A DNA stretch of 64,000 bases from Hufsiella ginkgonis (lineage in GTDB: Bacteria; Bacteroidota; Bacteroidia; Sphingobacteriales; Sphingobacteriaceae): assembly GCF_009834915.1 (NCBI RefSeq), contig NZ_WVHS01000004.1, forward strand, positions 248,001 through 312,000, written 5' to 3'. Shown here in pieces: positions 7,312-17,102 of the stretch. The position numbers were made by a program, and so were the translations under genes. Under the pieces are notes generated by a model. That model had not been told where the DNA came from and searched no databases. It was given only the letters and a program-made list of their open reading frames with translations. The first letter of the stretch is position 1. Every line of letters starts with the position of its first letter.

Positions 7312-10080
7312 ATGAAATCCCTTCGCTTATACTGCCTGTTATCGTTCGCGTTTTACGGAACGGGGACTGCGTATGCACAAATTCCGACCAGGGAAAGCGT
7401 GCGGGTGGTCCTTGGCGCGATGACCAGTTTCGCCGAGAGCCATCCCATCGAAAAAGCGTATGTACAGCTTGATAAACCGTGGTATGTGCAGGGTGATACG
7501 CTCTGGTTTAAAACGTACCTGTTCAACGCAAAGGACCTCACGGGCGCGACAAGGAGCGGCCTGCTTTATACGGAAGTTGCCAACGACAGCAATAAAGTGA
7601 TAAAACGCGAAATGATCCCGCTACTTTATGGGCTCGGGCGTGCGAACATCGCGATCGACAAAACGTTTCCCGCCGGGAGCTATACCCTGCGCGTATACAC
7701 CAACTGGATGCGAAACTTCGGCGAAGATTTTATCCCGGTTGCGCGTTTCGAAGTTTCGGAGCTTAACGAAAAAGACTGGATGGTGAACGCCCGCATACGG
7801 GTGGAGAAAAAAAGCAGCGGCGACAGTGCCAGGCTCGCCTTGCGTTTTGCCGACCTTAACAAAGAACCGGTAGCGCTTCGCGAAATGCGGCTGAGCGTAC
7901 TGGCCGGGAAGAAAACCCTCTATAAAGAGGACCTGGAAACAAAATTAGATGGCTCGCTGGAGGTGACTCTCCCGCTGGGGCAGCGTTCTATAGCGGATAA
8001 CCTTTCGGTACTGGTAGAGGATCGCCGGAACGGACAGGGCAAGCGTAAGCTTTCATTCCCGGTAACGCCGGAAAACCTGGAAAATATCGATCTCCAGTTC
8101 CTGCCTGAAGGGGGAAACCTCGTGGGTCACCTTGAAACTACGGTCGGTTTTAAAGCCATCGGCGAGGATGGGAAAGGCAGGAACATTTCGGGTACCGTGC
8201 TCAACAGCAAGCTCCAGGAAGTTGGCGCCTTTAAGTCCGGGCATCTCGGCATGGGTGCATTTCCCCTGGATCCTTTCCCCGGCGAAACGTACACCGCAAA
8301 GGTCGTGCTCCCGGGAGGAGCCGTAAAAACATATCCGCTGCCGGCGGTAAAAAACACCGGTACCGTGCTCCGCGTTGCCGACATCGCCGGAAGCGACTCG
8401 CTGGAGGTTACCGTAGCATTCTCTGAAGACCTGGTGCAAGCCGCCGCTATGTACTACCTGGTGGCGCAAACCCGGGGCGTGCCCTGCTATGGCGCCTCTT
8501 TTAACGCCAGCAAGGGAACCGCCACGATGAAGCTCAGCAAGAAATTGTTTGCCACGGGGATCGTACGGTTTACGCTGCTTAACGAAACCAAAACGCCGCT
8601 AAATGAACGGATCGTATTTGTTAACCACCATGACCAGTTAAGGCTGGCTATTTACGCAAAACCCCAATACCAGGTGCGCGACAGCATCGCATTGCGGGTA
8701 CAGGTAACCGGCGAAACGGGTGAACCGGTACGCGGAACTTTCTCGCTGGCAGTAACCGATGATTCGCAGGTTAAACGCGACAGCACGAAGGAGACCAGCC
8801 TGCTTGCTTCCATGCTGCTCACCTCCGACCTGAAGGGCGCCGTAGAAGATCCCGGTTATTATTTTACTGCCGGCGCGGGTGTTTCGCGTGACATCGACCA
8901 CCTGATGCTCACCCAGGGCTGGGTTGGCTATAGCTGGCTGCAGGTTTTCGGCAAACCGTCGGCCCCGCCGTTCGAAGCAGAAAAATCTTTTACCGTAAGG
9001 GGACGCGTAACCAACATCATGAACAAGCCCGTCGCCAACAGCGGTCTTGTACTGCTATCCAAAAAACCGACCGCCATATTAGATACCGTAACCAATGAAC
9101 AAGGCATTTTTACGTTCAGGAACCTCCCGGTAAGTGATAGTACGGCGTTTTTCCTGCAGGCCCGGAACAAGAAAGGCAAAAGTTTTAACGTAGGCATCGA
9201 AGTGAACGAGTTTGTTCCGCCTATGTTTACGCAACCCCAGGAACGTATTGCGCCCTGGTACCTGAACACCGACCCGCTGCGGCTGAACTTTATTACCCAC
9301 AAGGTGCAGGAGAAAAAGGAGGACGCTAAAAAATACGGCGGGATCTTAATGAACGAGGTAGCCATCCGCACGAAAAGGGTGATCACCGGCTCGAAAAACC
9401 TGAACGGGCCCGGCGAGGCCGACCTGATATTGGATGAGGAGTTTATGGTTAAATCCGGCCGGAAAACTCTCGGCGACCTGCTGAAGGAGAACGTTAAAGG
9501 CTTCGCGTTAAAAGGTTTTAAGGGCGGCCGCTGGTTCTACATGGTAAACGACATGCTGGTACACCTGATCATTGACGGTACCAACGTGGATTTTACCCGC
9601 ATGGAGGGCACCTCCTACCGCGAACACCTCGAGACCTTTTTTTCCTACTATAGCGCAGACGACATTAAAGGCATCGAAGTAATGCGCACCGGCAAGTACC
9701 AGATGAGCTACAATACCCGCTTTCTGCCCCCGCTATCTATCCCATGGGAACATTGTTTTATCGAGGTGACCACACGTACCGGTCATGGCCCGTTTATGAA
9801 AAAAACAACGGGGACGTACGTATTCCGCCCGTTGCCGTTAAGCGTCCCCGCCACTTTTTACAGTCCGCGGTACGATGTAAAAACCACGCTTGCCGCGGGA
9901 TCCGACCGCCGTTCTACCATTTTCTGGGCGCCGGATATCGTCACGGATAAAGACGGCATGGCTACGGTTTCGTTCTTTGCCGCCGATCTCCCGGGTACTT
10001 ACACCGTGATTGTAGAAGGCAGCGATATGCAAGGTGCGCTTGGCTCGGCACGGAAAGTGCTTGCTGTAGAAAAAAAATAA
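7312..10080 (+). CDS. Large secreted protein with MG2-like and degenerate TonB-plug-like domains
   Basis: 922 residues with a signal peptide (cleavage near AYAQ, residue 23). Residues about 46-150 (KAYVQLDKPWYVQGDTLWFKTYLF) form an MG2/alpha-2-macroglobulin-like bait-domain start seen in many Bacteroidota proteins. Several beta-sandwich repeats follow, and near residues 565-640 (FTVRGRVTNIMNKPVANSGLVL) there is a carboxypeptidase-regulatory-like domain. Around 700-810 a plug-like segment follows (LGDLLKENVKGF, ADDIKGIEVMRTGKY, FIEVTTRTGHG), and the end is FWAPDIVTDKDGMATVSFFAADLPGTYTV, a macroglobulin MG-type beta segment. It lacks a thioester motif and a beta-barrel. Proteins of this type probably sit at the outer membrane or in the periplasm, but their role is unknown. 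Confidence 0.8.
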   Translation: MKSLRLYCLLSFAFYGTGTAYAQIPTRESVRVVLGAMTSFAESHPIEKAYVQLDKPWYVQGDTLWFKTYLFNAKDLTGATRSGLLYTEVANDSNKVIKREMIPLLYGLGRANIAIDKTFPAGSYTLRVYTNWMRNFGEDFIPVARFEVSELNEKDWMVNARIRVEKKSSGDSARLALRFADLNKEPVALREMRLSVLAGKKTLYKEDLETKLDGSLEVTLPLGQRSIADNLSVLVEDRRNGQGKRKLSFPVTPENLENIDLQFLPEGGNLVGHLETTVGFKAIGEDGKGRNISGTVLNSKLQEVGAFKSGHLGMGAFPLDPFPGETYTAKVVLPGGAVKTYPLPAVKNTGTVLRVADIAGSDSLEVTVAFSEDLVQAAAMYYLVAQTRGVPCYGASFNASKGTATMKLSKKLFATGIVRFTLLNETKTPLNERIVFVNHHDQLRLAIYAKPQYQVRDSIALRVQVTGETGEPVRGTFSLAVTDDSQVKRDSTKETSLLASMLLTSDLKGAVEDPGYYFTAGAGVSRDIDHLMLTQGWVGYSWLQVFGKPSAPPFEAEKSFTVRGRVTNIMNKPVANSGLVLLSKKPTAILDTVTNEQGIFTFRNLPVSDSTAFFLQARNKKGKSFNVGIEVNEFVPPMFTQPQERIAPWYLNTDPLRLNFITHKVQEKKEDAKKYGGILMNEVAIRTKRVITGSKNLNGPGEADLILDEEFMVKSGRKTLGDLLKENVKGFALKGFKGGRWFYMVNDMLVHLIIDGTNVDFTRMEGTSYREHLETFFSYYSADDIKGIEVMRTGKYQMSYNTRFLPPLSIPWEHCFIEVTTRTGHGPFMKKTTGTYVFRPLPLSVPATFYSPRYDVKTTLAAGSDRRSTIFWAPDIVTDKDGMATVSFFAADLPGTYTVIVEGSDMQGALGSARKVLAVEKK

Positions 10081-10180
10081 ACGCCGGAACGAGGGCGAAG
10101 GAGGTTATGCTGATCATGCCCGCACCCGCAACCGGAAAATCGTGGTGAAACGGTTGCAGCACCTATCGGTTTACCGGGCT

Positions 10181-12229
10181 TTATACCGGCAGCTCGATAA
10201 AGAACTCGGTCCCGCCATCCGGGTTATCCTTAAACCAGATCCTGCCGTTGTGCAGTTCGACGATGCGTTTGGAGATCGATAAGCCCAGGCCGAACGGCTG
10301 CTCCCCATTGGTGCCCATCCGCTTGGCCGGCGTGAACATTTCAAACACCAGTTCTTTATTTTCGTCGGGGATACCTATTCCCCTATCAGAAACCACGATC
10401 ACTACCTTCCGCTTAAATTGCCTGATCTCCACCTTGATCCTGCTGTTATTAGGGCTGAACTTTATGGCGTTAATGATCAGGTTATTAAATACGCGCCAGA
10501 TCTTTTCCCGGTTCACTTCCGCCCAGACAGGCTCTGTGTGCTCATAAACGATCTCCTGGTGTTTTTCACCGGCGCGGAACCGGAGCAGTTCTACCGAGTC
10601 GTTTAACAGCGTTTGCAGGTTAACGGGCGTTTTAACCATGTGCTCGCGCTCATCGGCCAGGCCCGATTTTAACAGCTCGTTAATCATCCCGATAGAATGC
10701 GAGCCGGTACTTTCGATCAGTTTGAGCATCGAAATCTGGTCCTCCGTAAAGCCATCCTCTTCCAGCAGCACCGAAACGAGGCCGATAATGCCCGATAGCG
10801 GGTTCTTGAGGTCGTGCGCCATTACCCGCATAATGCGGATGTAGTTCTTGTTGGCCAGCTCGAGCTCCGAAAGCGTTCGCTGCAGCCGCAGGTTGTTGAG
10901 GTTCGCTACCCGGCTGTTCTTTTTTACCTGCCCGAGGTTTTTGCTGACCAGTATCACGATGATCACCAGCATGAGCAGGAAAATAGCCGCACCGATCAGG
11001 TAGTAGCGGTTATATTCTTCGCGTTTCTCGAGGTTATTAAGGCTGCTTTCCTGTTGGAGCGATTTGAACTCCTTGTTCACATCCATTTTGTTCAGCTCGG
11101 CATCGATGCGTTCTACCGAATCTTTTATGCGGATGTATGCCTCCAGGGTACGGTAAGCTTCCGCAAGCTTGTGCTGTTTAAAATAATATTCCGACCGGAA
11201 CTTGTACCATTTGATCTCCGAGCTTAGGTTTGCATCTTTAAACTTATTTAGCAGCAGGCGGCTTCGCTGAAAGGCGGAATCGGCGGCCTTGTAGTCGCCG
11301 TCCATTAAATGGATCCTGGCTAGTTTAACCAACGGCGGGATCACGGCGCCATCCAGGCGGAGGTCCAGGGCTACACTTTTTAGCAGGAAACTTTTCGCCA
11401 GTTTGCGTTTATTCAGCCTGGTATAAACGCTGCCTATGTTATCGTACACCGCCAGTCGGGCCGAGTTGAGGGCGCGCCGCGAAATAATTTTACTGCCTTC
11501 CGCCCCGTTGATCAGGTCTACATCTTTCTGGTAATAGTACAGTGCGCTATCGATCATGCCTGCGTTTTCGAAAGCATATCCTGCGTTGTTGAGCGTTCCC
11601 TGCTGGATATGAAAGTAGCGCTGGGCAGTACCTTCGGTTTTGCATTTTTCCATCCAGCGGTAACTTTCGACCCAATAAGCCGCCGCCTGGGCGAATTTTT
11701 TCTGTCCATACAGCAATCCGGCCATGGCCGAAGTAAAATCGCTGATGCCGCAGGCTCCTTTGTTACGCTCAAGCAATACCTTTCCGCGATAGAAGTAGGT
11801 GAGGGCATCGTTATATTTTCGCTCACGCATACATACGTCGCCTTTCATGAGCAGCACCTGCACGTATTGCTCTTTATATTTCTCGGTCAATTCGGGGGTA
11901 GAAAAGAACGAAAGCGCGCTGTCTGCATAGGCTCTCATCATGGCGGCGTTCCCTTCATAATGCACTACCTTAAGCCGGTAGTAGTTTACCGACTGGGGAC
12001 TGTTGCGCTTGATCCGCAGCCCCAGGGAGTTAAGTAATGCGGTACCTTCCCCGAATTTCCGGTTAATATAAAGACTATCGACACGCAGCAGGTCATGCTC
12101 GATCTGCAGGTCGGAAATACGGTTTTCTTTCCTGGAACAGGAAAGCAGGAACAGGAGTAAAAGACAGCCAAACAGGCCGCACCTGGGGTTCGGCAGGCAA
12201 TTCACAGTGGAGAGCAGGTGTAAATACAA
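10181..12229 (-). CDS. TPR-containing membrane sensor histidine kinase
   Basis: 682 residues. The N-terminus has a hydrophobic leader with a lipobox-like LLLFLLSC (Cys31). Residues about 45-370 are helical TPR-type repeats, probably periplasmic. There is one membrane helix at 410-429 (LIGAAIFLLMLVIIVILVSK) and a coiled linker. The HisKA H-box VMAHDLKNPLSG has phospho-acceptor His472, and the HATPase domain shows N-box FNNLIINAIKFSPN, G1 DRGIGIPDEN and G2 GLGLSISKRIVE. No response regulator is adjacent. It is 182 bases downstream of the GH2 gene that ends the glycan locus and is read in the same direction, so it could sense products of that locus, but nothing in the sequence proves it. Confidence 0.9.
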   Translation of the reverse strand: MYLHLLSTVNCLPNPRCGLFGCLLLLFLLSCSRKENRISDLQIEHDLLRVDSLYINRKFGEGTALLNSLGLRIKRNSPQSVNYYRLKVVHYEGNAAMMRAYADSALSFFSTPELTEKYKEQYVQVLLMKGDVCMRERKYNDALTYFYRGKVLLERNKGACGISDFTSAMAGLLYGQKKFAQAAAYWVESYRWMEKCKTEGTAQRYFHIQQGTLNNAGYAFENAGMIDSALYYYQKDVDLINGAEGSKIISRRALNSARLAVYDNIGSVYTRLNKRKLAKSFLLKSVALDLRLDGAVIPPLVKLARIHLMDGDYKAADSAFQRSRLLLNKFKDANLSSEIKWYKFRSEYYFKQHKLAEAYRTLEAYIRIKDSVERIDAELNKMDVNKEFKSLQQESSLNNLEKREEYNRYYLIGAAIFLLMLVIIVILVSKNLGQVKKNSRVANLNNLRLQRTLSELELANKNYIRIMRVMAHDLKNPLSGIIGLVSVLLEEDGFTEDQISMLKLIESTGSHSIGMINELLKSGLADEREHMVKTPVNLQTLLNDSVELLRFRAGEKHQEIVYEHTEPVWAEVNREKIWRVFNNLIINAIKFSPNNSRIKVEIRQFKRKVVIVVSDRGIGIPDENKELVFEMFTPAKRMGTNGEQPFGLGLSISKRIVELHNGRIWFKDNPDGGTEFFIELPV

Positions 12230-12411
12230 GCAGTGCAGTTGATCTTATCAAACCGCCTAAAGATCAGCATTTTCTAACAATTTCCTGCCGGGGAAGTGTA
12301 AAATCGTTATGATGGTCCTGAATTTAACGGAGGGCGCGGAGATGTTCATAAAGGGCGCGACGATTAATTCTCCGTGTTTTTTGCGTAACATTCACACCTT
12401 TTCGTGAACCC

Positions 12412-15105
12412 CTAAAGCACCCTCCTCACCTGCACCCCGTTCAGGACCGCCTCCCCTTTTCTCGCTGTAAAGTCGATCACAATCCCCGCTGTTCCCTTTA
12501 CGCTCACGGTTGTTTTGGTAGCGTATGCCCGCTCGGGCTCCAGGTAAGTAGCGGTACCGAGATTTTCCAGCCAGGGTACATTATTTAGCTTTACATCAAA
12601 AATTCGGGTCGCCGCTTCCTCGTTTTGCGTGGTGTTCGAAAGGTTGTACACCAGGGCCTCCCGTTTAATTCCTGATACCAGCTCGGCAAACAGCAAGGTC
12701 ACCTCGTACTCCCCTGCCGGTACATCGAGCTTAAACTGGCTTAGCCCGGTGCGCTGGGTTTCGTAGATCGGGTCATCTTCGGTACCAAGGATGTCTTTAT
12801 TCGAGCCGTAGCTCTGGCTTCCGCCCTTCATGGCGAACGCCTGTCCGCCAACATACCCCCAGCTCCCGGGTGTATAGGCCTGTTCCGGGAGCCAAACCTG
12901 CCGCAGCTTTTCGTCGGCGTAGTAACGCTTCGAGCCAAGGCTCACGTTAATCTCCCGGAAAGGCAGCGCGGCGCTCCGCAGGTCTTTGGGGATCATTTTA
13001 AACTGTATCCTGAGTTGGTCGGCCAGGTCTGTGCCCGCCGAAGCATCCAGCAAATTCACGCCATCTGCGAACGGGACGTTAAACCGGGCGATACCCTGCC
13101 GGGCGGCGGCGGTACCGATCAGTTTGCCGTTCAACCGCAGAGAAACCGACGGCTGGTTGGTAAATACTTCCACGGGCTGCACACATACCAGCGACGTTTC
13201 GGAGGCGGCGATCCCGCTGCGTAGCGTCCAGGCGGCCGCGCCGATGCGGATAAACGGCTGCTTTAACAGGTTCGCCTGGTAAAACAGGTACGGATCTTTA
13301 GGCTGCCTGTCGATGGTGGTAATGCCTTTATTATTGATGTGGGGCATTGCTTCCGCCCGCTGTTCAGAGTTAAAATCCGCCAGGTTCCAGATCATCGCAC
13401 CGGCAACAAAAGGCCGCTCCATAATGGCTTCCAGGTAAGCCTGGTGATACAGCAAGGTGTATTCCAGCGACTTATCAAATTTAACCGGTTCGAAGCTATG
13501 GATGCGCGGATCTCCATCCGCTCCGTACTCCGTAACCAGCAGGGGCTTATCGGGAAGCTCTTTATGGTGCATGTCCAGGTATTTCGCAAACCCGCCCAGT
13601 TCGCCGCCATACCAGCCCTGGTAGAGGTTCCAACCTACCAGTTTCGGGATCCTTGTCAAGCCCGCTTTATGATAGAGCTCGAAAGCCCCATGGTTGGGGA
13701 TCATGGTATACCTCGACGGGTCTTCAGCCCGGGTGAGGTCTTCCAGTTCCTGCGCAAGCTTCGCCACGGCACGGATGTAAGCTTCGCGTTTTTCGGAGCC
13801 ATTGTCATAACGCGGGCGCAGCAATACTTCGTTCATGTAGGTCCACATGATCACCGACGGATGGTTGTAGTTTTGCCGGATCATCTCGCGCTGCATTACC
13901 TTGCAGTTCTCTGCAAACGCCTCGCTTTCTGTAATTTGGTTCACTACCGGGATTTCCACCGAAGTAAGGATCCCCAGCCTGTCGCAAGCCTGTAATACGG
14001 CCGGGTCCTGCGGGTAATGCGCCACACGCAGGAAATTGCCTCCCATGGCCTTCAGCAGTTCCACGTCGCGGATCGCCATGGCATCGGGCAGTGCATTGGC
14101 CATGTCTTTAAAATCCTGGTGACGGCTGGTTCCTACCAGCTTTACCGGCTGGCCGTTCAGGAAAAAACCTTTTCCCGGGTCGAACACGTACCAACGGAAG
14201 CCTAAGGGGTTCGATATTTCGTCGAGCTTAACTTTGGTATCGGCGTCCTCAAGCCTGGAGATCACCTGGTAGAGGTACGGCGTTTCCGGCGACCAAAGAT
14301 GCGGGCTTAGCAGGTTGGAAAGGTTATGCGAAAAACTTAGCTGAGCCCCGGGCACCGTTTTCACCATGGATTGCTGCTCGGCCACCGTTTTTCCGTCGCC
14401 GTCTACGATCGTAGTACGAACCCGTACCCTGCCCGCTTTAGGCAAATTGCTAACGAAGCTGCCTTTTACCATTACATCGGCGCTGCCCGCGGTCACTTTT
14501 GGCGTGCTTACAAAAACGCCGTTGGTGGCATTGTTGTCCATATCAAAATGTACCGGGCTTACAGCAACCAGGTGTACGTCGCGGTACAATCCGCCGAAAA
14601 ATGTAAAGTCCGCCGATAATGGCGGAACATCCTCGTTATGGCTGTTGTTTACTTTAACCTGGATCTCGTTCACCGCGCTGCCCGATGCTGCGAACTGCAG
14701 CAGTTCCTTTACGGGAACGCTAAAAAACGTATAGCTCCCGGTATGCCCGCCGGCTTTCTTTCCGTTCACATACACCTCGGCTGCCTGCGCGGCTCCTTCA
14801 AAATACAGGTAAATATCCTTGCCTTTCCAGGAGGAAGGAACAAAGATGCGGCGTTGGTACCAGCCTGTGCCGCGGTAGTAGCCGGGCTCATCGTCCAGTA
14901 CATCGGTCGTGTTCCAGCTATGCGGTACGGAAACGGTCTCCCATTTTACCGTCGCCGGTGAGGCAGGGAACCCCGGGAGATCGCCTTTGTAAAATTGCCA
15001 GTTGGAGTTGATGGTTTGGGAGATGCGGTCTTGTGCTTCGACAGTTGAAAGTACGGCCAGCAAACATACCAGGCTCAGTAGAAATCGGATCGGTCTTTTA
15101 ATCAT
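12412..15105 (-). CDS. Glycoside hydrolase family 2 enzyme with C-terminal malectin domain
   Basis: 897 residues from MIKRPIRFLLSLVCLL, a signal peptide ending near VEAQ (25). A GH2 jelly-roll domain (30-180), immunoglobulin-like domain (185-305) and TIM barrel follow. The acid/base is Glu426 in WTYMNEVLL and the nucleophile is Glu526 in LLVTEYGAD. After an additional beta domain, residues about 735-897 form a malectin-like di-glucose-binding domain (INVSLGSKRYYADEKL, YEVTLLFAE, VPWLENLG, GEAVLNGVQVRRV). GH2 covers beta-galactosidase, glucuronidase and mannosidase; specificity cannot be read here. A further Met 19 codons upstream is not preceded by a leader and was not used. It is the last enzyme of the glycan locus, 82 bases after the receptor gene. 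Confidence 0.92.
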   Translation of the reverse strand: MIKRPIRFLLSLVCLLAVLSTVEAQDRISQTINSNWQFYKGDLPGFPASPATVKWETVSVPHSWNTTDVLDDEPGYYRGTGWYQRRIFVPSSWKGKDIYLYFEGAAQAAEVYVNGKKAGGHTGSYTFFSVPVKELLQFAASGSAVNEIQVKVNNSHNEDVPPLSADFTFFGGLYRDVHLVAVSPVHFDMDNNATNGVFVSTPKVTAGSADVMVKGSFVSNLPKAGRVRVRTTIVDGDGKTVAEQQSMVKTVPGAQLSFSHNLSNLLSPHLWSPETPYLYQVISRLEDADTKVKLDEISNPLGFRWYVFDPGKGFFLNGQPVKLVGTSRHQDFKDMANALPDAMAIRDVELLKAMGGNFLRVAHYPQDPAVLQACDRLGILTSVEIPVVNQITESEAFAENCKVMQREMIRQNYNHPSVIMWTYMNEVLLRPRYDNGSEKREAYIRAVAKLAQELEDLTRAEDPSRYTMIPNHGAFELYHKAGLTRIPKLVGWNLYQGWYGGELGGFAKYLDMHHKELPDKPLLVTEYGADGDPRIHSFEPVKFDKSLEYTLLYHQAYLEAIMERPFVAGAMIWNLADFNSEQRAEAMPHINNKGITTIDRQPKDPYLFYQANLLKQPFIRIGAAAWTLRSGIAASETSLVCVQPVEVFTNQPSVSLRLNGKLIGTAAARQGIARFNVPFADGVNLLDASAGTDLADQLRIQFKMIPKDLRSAALPFREINVSLGSKRYYADEKLRQVWLPEQAYTPGSWGYVGGQAFAMKGGSQSYGSNKDILGTEDDPIYETQRTGLSQFKLDVPAGEYEVTLLFAELVSGIKREALVYNLSNTTQNEEAATRIFDVKLNNVPWLENLGTATYLEPERAYATKTTVSVKGTAGIVIDFTARKGEAVLNGVQVRRVL

Positions 15106-15187
15106 GGCTATTGTCTTTCGCCGGATAAGTTTTTCGTTGTTCTGAATCAATTTAAGGTTCATTCGTACGATAAATCATCTTGCATTA

Positions 15188-17092
15188 CTAATTTTCCAGT
15201 ACAAGCTTGCTCCATCCTGCCTCCCCGGCATTTTTGAGCTCTTTTTTCCGGTCTTCCATCACTTTCTTGATCCTGATACCGTATGCCCAACAAGTGCTTT
15301 GGCGGATAGAAAGGATCTCGGAAAGCTTATGCGAGGAGATCTTCCCCTTAGAGGAATAAATCAGGAAGATCATATAAAACGCCTTGTTGATGGGGATGCG
15401 GCAATTTTGCAGGATGGTGTTGGTGGTCACCGACTCTTCGTAGCCGCATTTGGCGCACCGGTGACTAAACTGCAGGTGCCCGTGGATAGAATGCATTCCG
15501 CCGCATTTCCGGCAAGCATATCCCTTACCCCATTTAAGATCCGCCAGGAACCGGGAACAGGTTTCGTTGTCCGGGTAGATCTTGCTGAACTCGGTAAAAT
15601 CCACCTCGAGCGACATTACCCGGGCGCGCGTTACCTTATCGATATTTTCGTGCAGCTCCTGGTTATCCTGCTCCAGCAGCGTGTTCATCCGCGTAATTTC
15701 TTCTGCTTGTTGTTTCAGCAGGTCGTTCACGGCGAGCAGCTCGTGGTTCTGCGCCTCGATGATAGTCGACTTTTCGATCACCTCCCGTGTGCGCTCAAGC
15801 ACTTCCGATTCGAGCTTTTTGTTCAGGGCATCTTTCAGGTCCTCGTTGATCTTCATCTGCTGGAAGATCCTCCGCTGCACCTTTTCTTTCTTCTTTCTTA
15901 ACAACCTCACCCTGTCGCCGATGGCGAACGATACAAAAACCATTTCTGTAACAAAGCAAAAGCTAAGGCTATAATGGGTTACCGGTCCAAATGGGATCCA
16001 GTCGAGATCGAACGCGATGAGCGTCTTAATCACAAAGCCAATGAGCAGGAAGCTATACCCGAGCACGAAAAACCGCGCCGGACGGTACCCTGCGTTAAAC
16101 ACGTACCAACCTGAAAAATAGGCCACCAGCAACGGAAGGGCTTCGATGATCTTATAGTTGAACCAGTTGCGATTTACCAGCAGGCAAGCCAGCAAAAAGA
16201 GCGTGCGCAGTGCGATGGTGCCAATTAGCAGTTTATCGAGCTGTGGCGCTTTTGAACGGAGGTACAATAGTTTCCTGGTAAATAACAGGGCGAAAGTACT
16301 GGCCAGGTATAGGGCTATGCCATACGCATACTGGTTCCAGCCCGGGGAATTGGGCCATAAATATTGGTACGCCACACCATCGGCGCTCATTTCATACAAG
16401 CCGATGCTCAGGTTATACAAGATATAGTATACGTACTGGCTCTGCCGCATGGCAAAAAACATCATGAGGTTGTAGAAGCTGAATACCAGGATCATCCCGT
16501 AAAACACGCCGAAGAAAAAATACTCGTCAAGCGCATATTGGATAAACCAGTTCACAGAACGGAGCACCACGATCACGTTGGCCTGCTGGTGCGATTTGAT
16601 GCGGATATAATAAACCTGCTCGCCTGTAAGCGAATTATCCAGGATCAGCGTAAAGTTCTTGTGGTGATATTGCCTGATGTTAAACGGCCGCTTGTTCCCG
16701 AAGCTGGTCTTTCGGAAAATATGGTCCTTACCCGGCGAAAACACGGCGATATCGTCTATCGTCTGATCGAAAAACTCGAGGATCCACTGCCGTTCGGTAT
16801 GTTTGGCGCGCCTGATCTTGACCCTGAACCAATAGGCAGAACGGATATTAAAGTTTTTCGGCGTCGAGAGCTCGCTTCCTTTAAACGAATGTGCCAGCGG
16901 ACCGGTTACCTGTCCGAGCGTGAATTTGCTTTGCGGGTCTTCCAGGTACTCGATCTCTTTGTACGAGAAAATATGCTCATCCAGGCTGTCGCTATAGTTT
17001 ACCACCTGCTGCGCCCGCAACTGCCGGGGAACGGCCATTATCCCCAAAAATATCCACAAACAAAACAAGCCCGTCCTGTACATCATCCTCAT
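15188..17092 (-). CDS. 7TM receptor (7TMR-DISM) fused to an IS1595-type transposase zinc ribbon
   Basis: 634 residues from MRMMYRTGLFCLWIF with a signal peptide. Residues about 40-180 are a 7TMR-DISMED2 extracellular beta domain (YWFRVKIRR, WILEFFDQTIDDIAVF). Seven membrane helices span about 190-395, and a long coiled coil runs from 400-490. Residues 500-634 match the N-terminal DNA-binding part of IS1595 transposases: FSKIYPDNETCSRFLADLKW, then Cys527/Cys530 (CRKC) and Cys546/Cys549 (CAKC), then TNTILQNCRIPINKAFYMIFLIYSS and the helix-turn-helix KISSHKLSEILSI. The DDE catalytic (ISXO2-like) domain is absent. The architecture suggests a membrane receptor with a domesticated transposase module as DNA- or protein-binding output. 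It follows the multiheme cytochrome by 10 bases, inside the glycan operon. Upstream in-frame Mets overlap the cytochrome gene and precede no leader. Confidence 0.88.
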   Translation of the reverse strand: MRMMYRTGLFCLWIFLGIMAVPRQLRAQQVVNYSDSLDEHIFSYKEIEYLEDPQSKFTLGQVTGPLAHSFKGSELSTPKNFNIRSAYWFRVKIRRAKHTERQWILEFFDQTIDDIAVFSPGKDHIFRKTSFGNKRPFNIRQYHHKNFTLILDNSLTGEQVYYIRIKSHQQANVIVVLRSVNWFIQYALDEYFFFGVFYGMILVFSFYNLMMFFAMRQSQYVYYILYNLSIGLYEMSADGVAYQYLWPNSPGWNQYAYGIALYLASTFALLFTRKLLYLRSKAPQLDKLLIGTIALRTLFLLACLLVNRNWFNYKIIEALPLLVAYFSGWYVFNAGYRPARFFVLGYSFLLIGFVIKTLIAFDLDWIPFGPVTHYSLSFCFVTEMVFVSFAIGDRVRLLRKKKEKVQRRIFQQMKINEDLKDALNKKLESEVLERTREVIEKSTIIEAQNHELLAVNDLLKQQAEEITRMNTLLEQDNQELHENIDKVTRARVMSLEVDFTEFSKIYPDNETCSRFLADLKWGKGYACRKCGGMHSIHGHLQFSHRCAKCGYEESVTTNTILQNCRIPINKAFYMIFLIYSSKGKISSHKLSEILSIRQSTCWAYGIRIKKVMEDRKKELKNAGEAGWSKLVLEN

Positions 17093-17102
17093 TTTAAAAA
17101 AC

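Noticed and set aside
7055-7378. Minus-strand frame of 107 codons at 7.1-7.4 kb
   Set aside because: Overlaps the promoter and signal peptide of the strong plus-strand gene at 7312 and has no family-like sequence.
15188-15590. Insertion sequence of the IS1595 family
   Set aside because: The zinc-ribbon segment is part of a continuous receptor gene, lacks the DDE domain, and no terminal inverted repeats or target duplications flank it.
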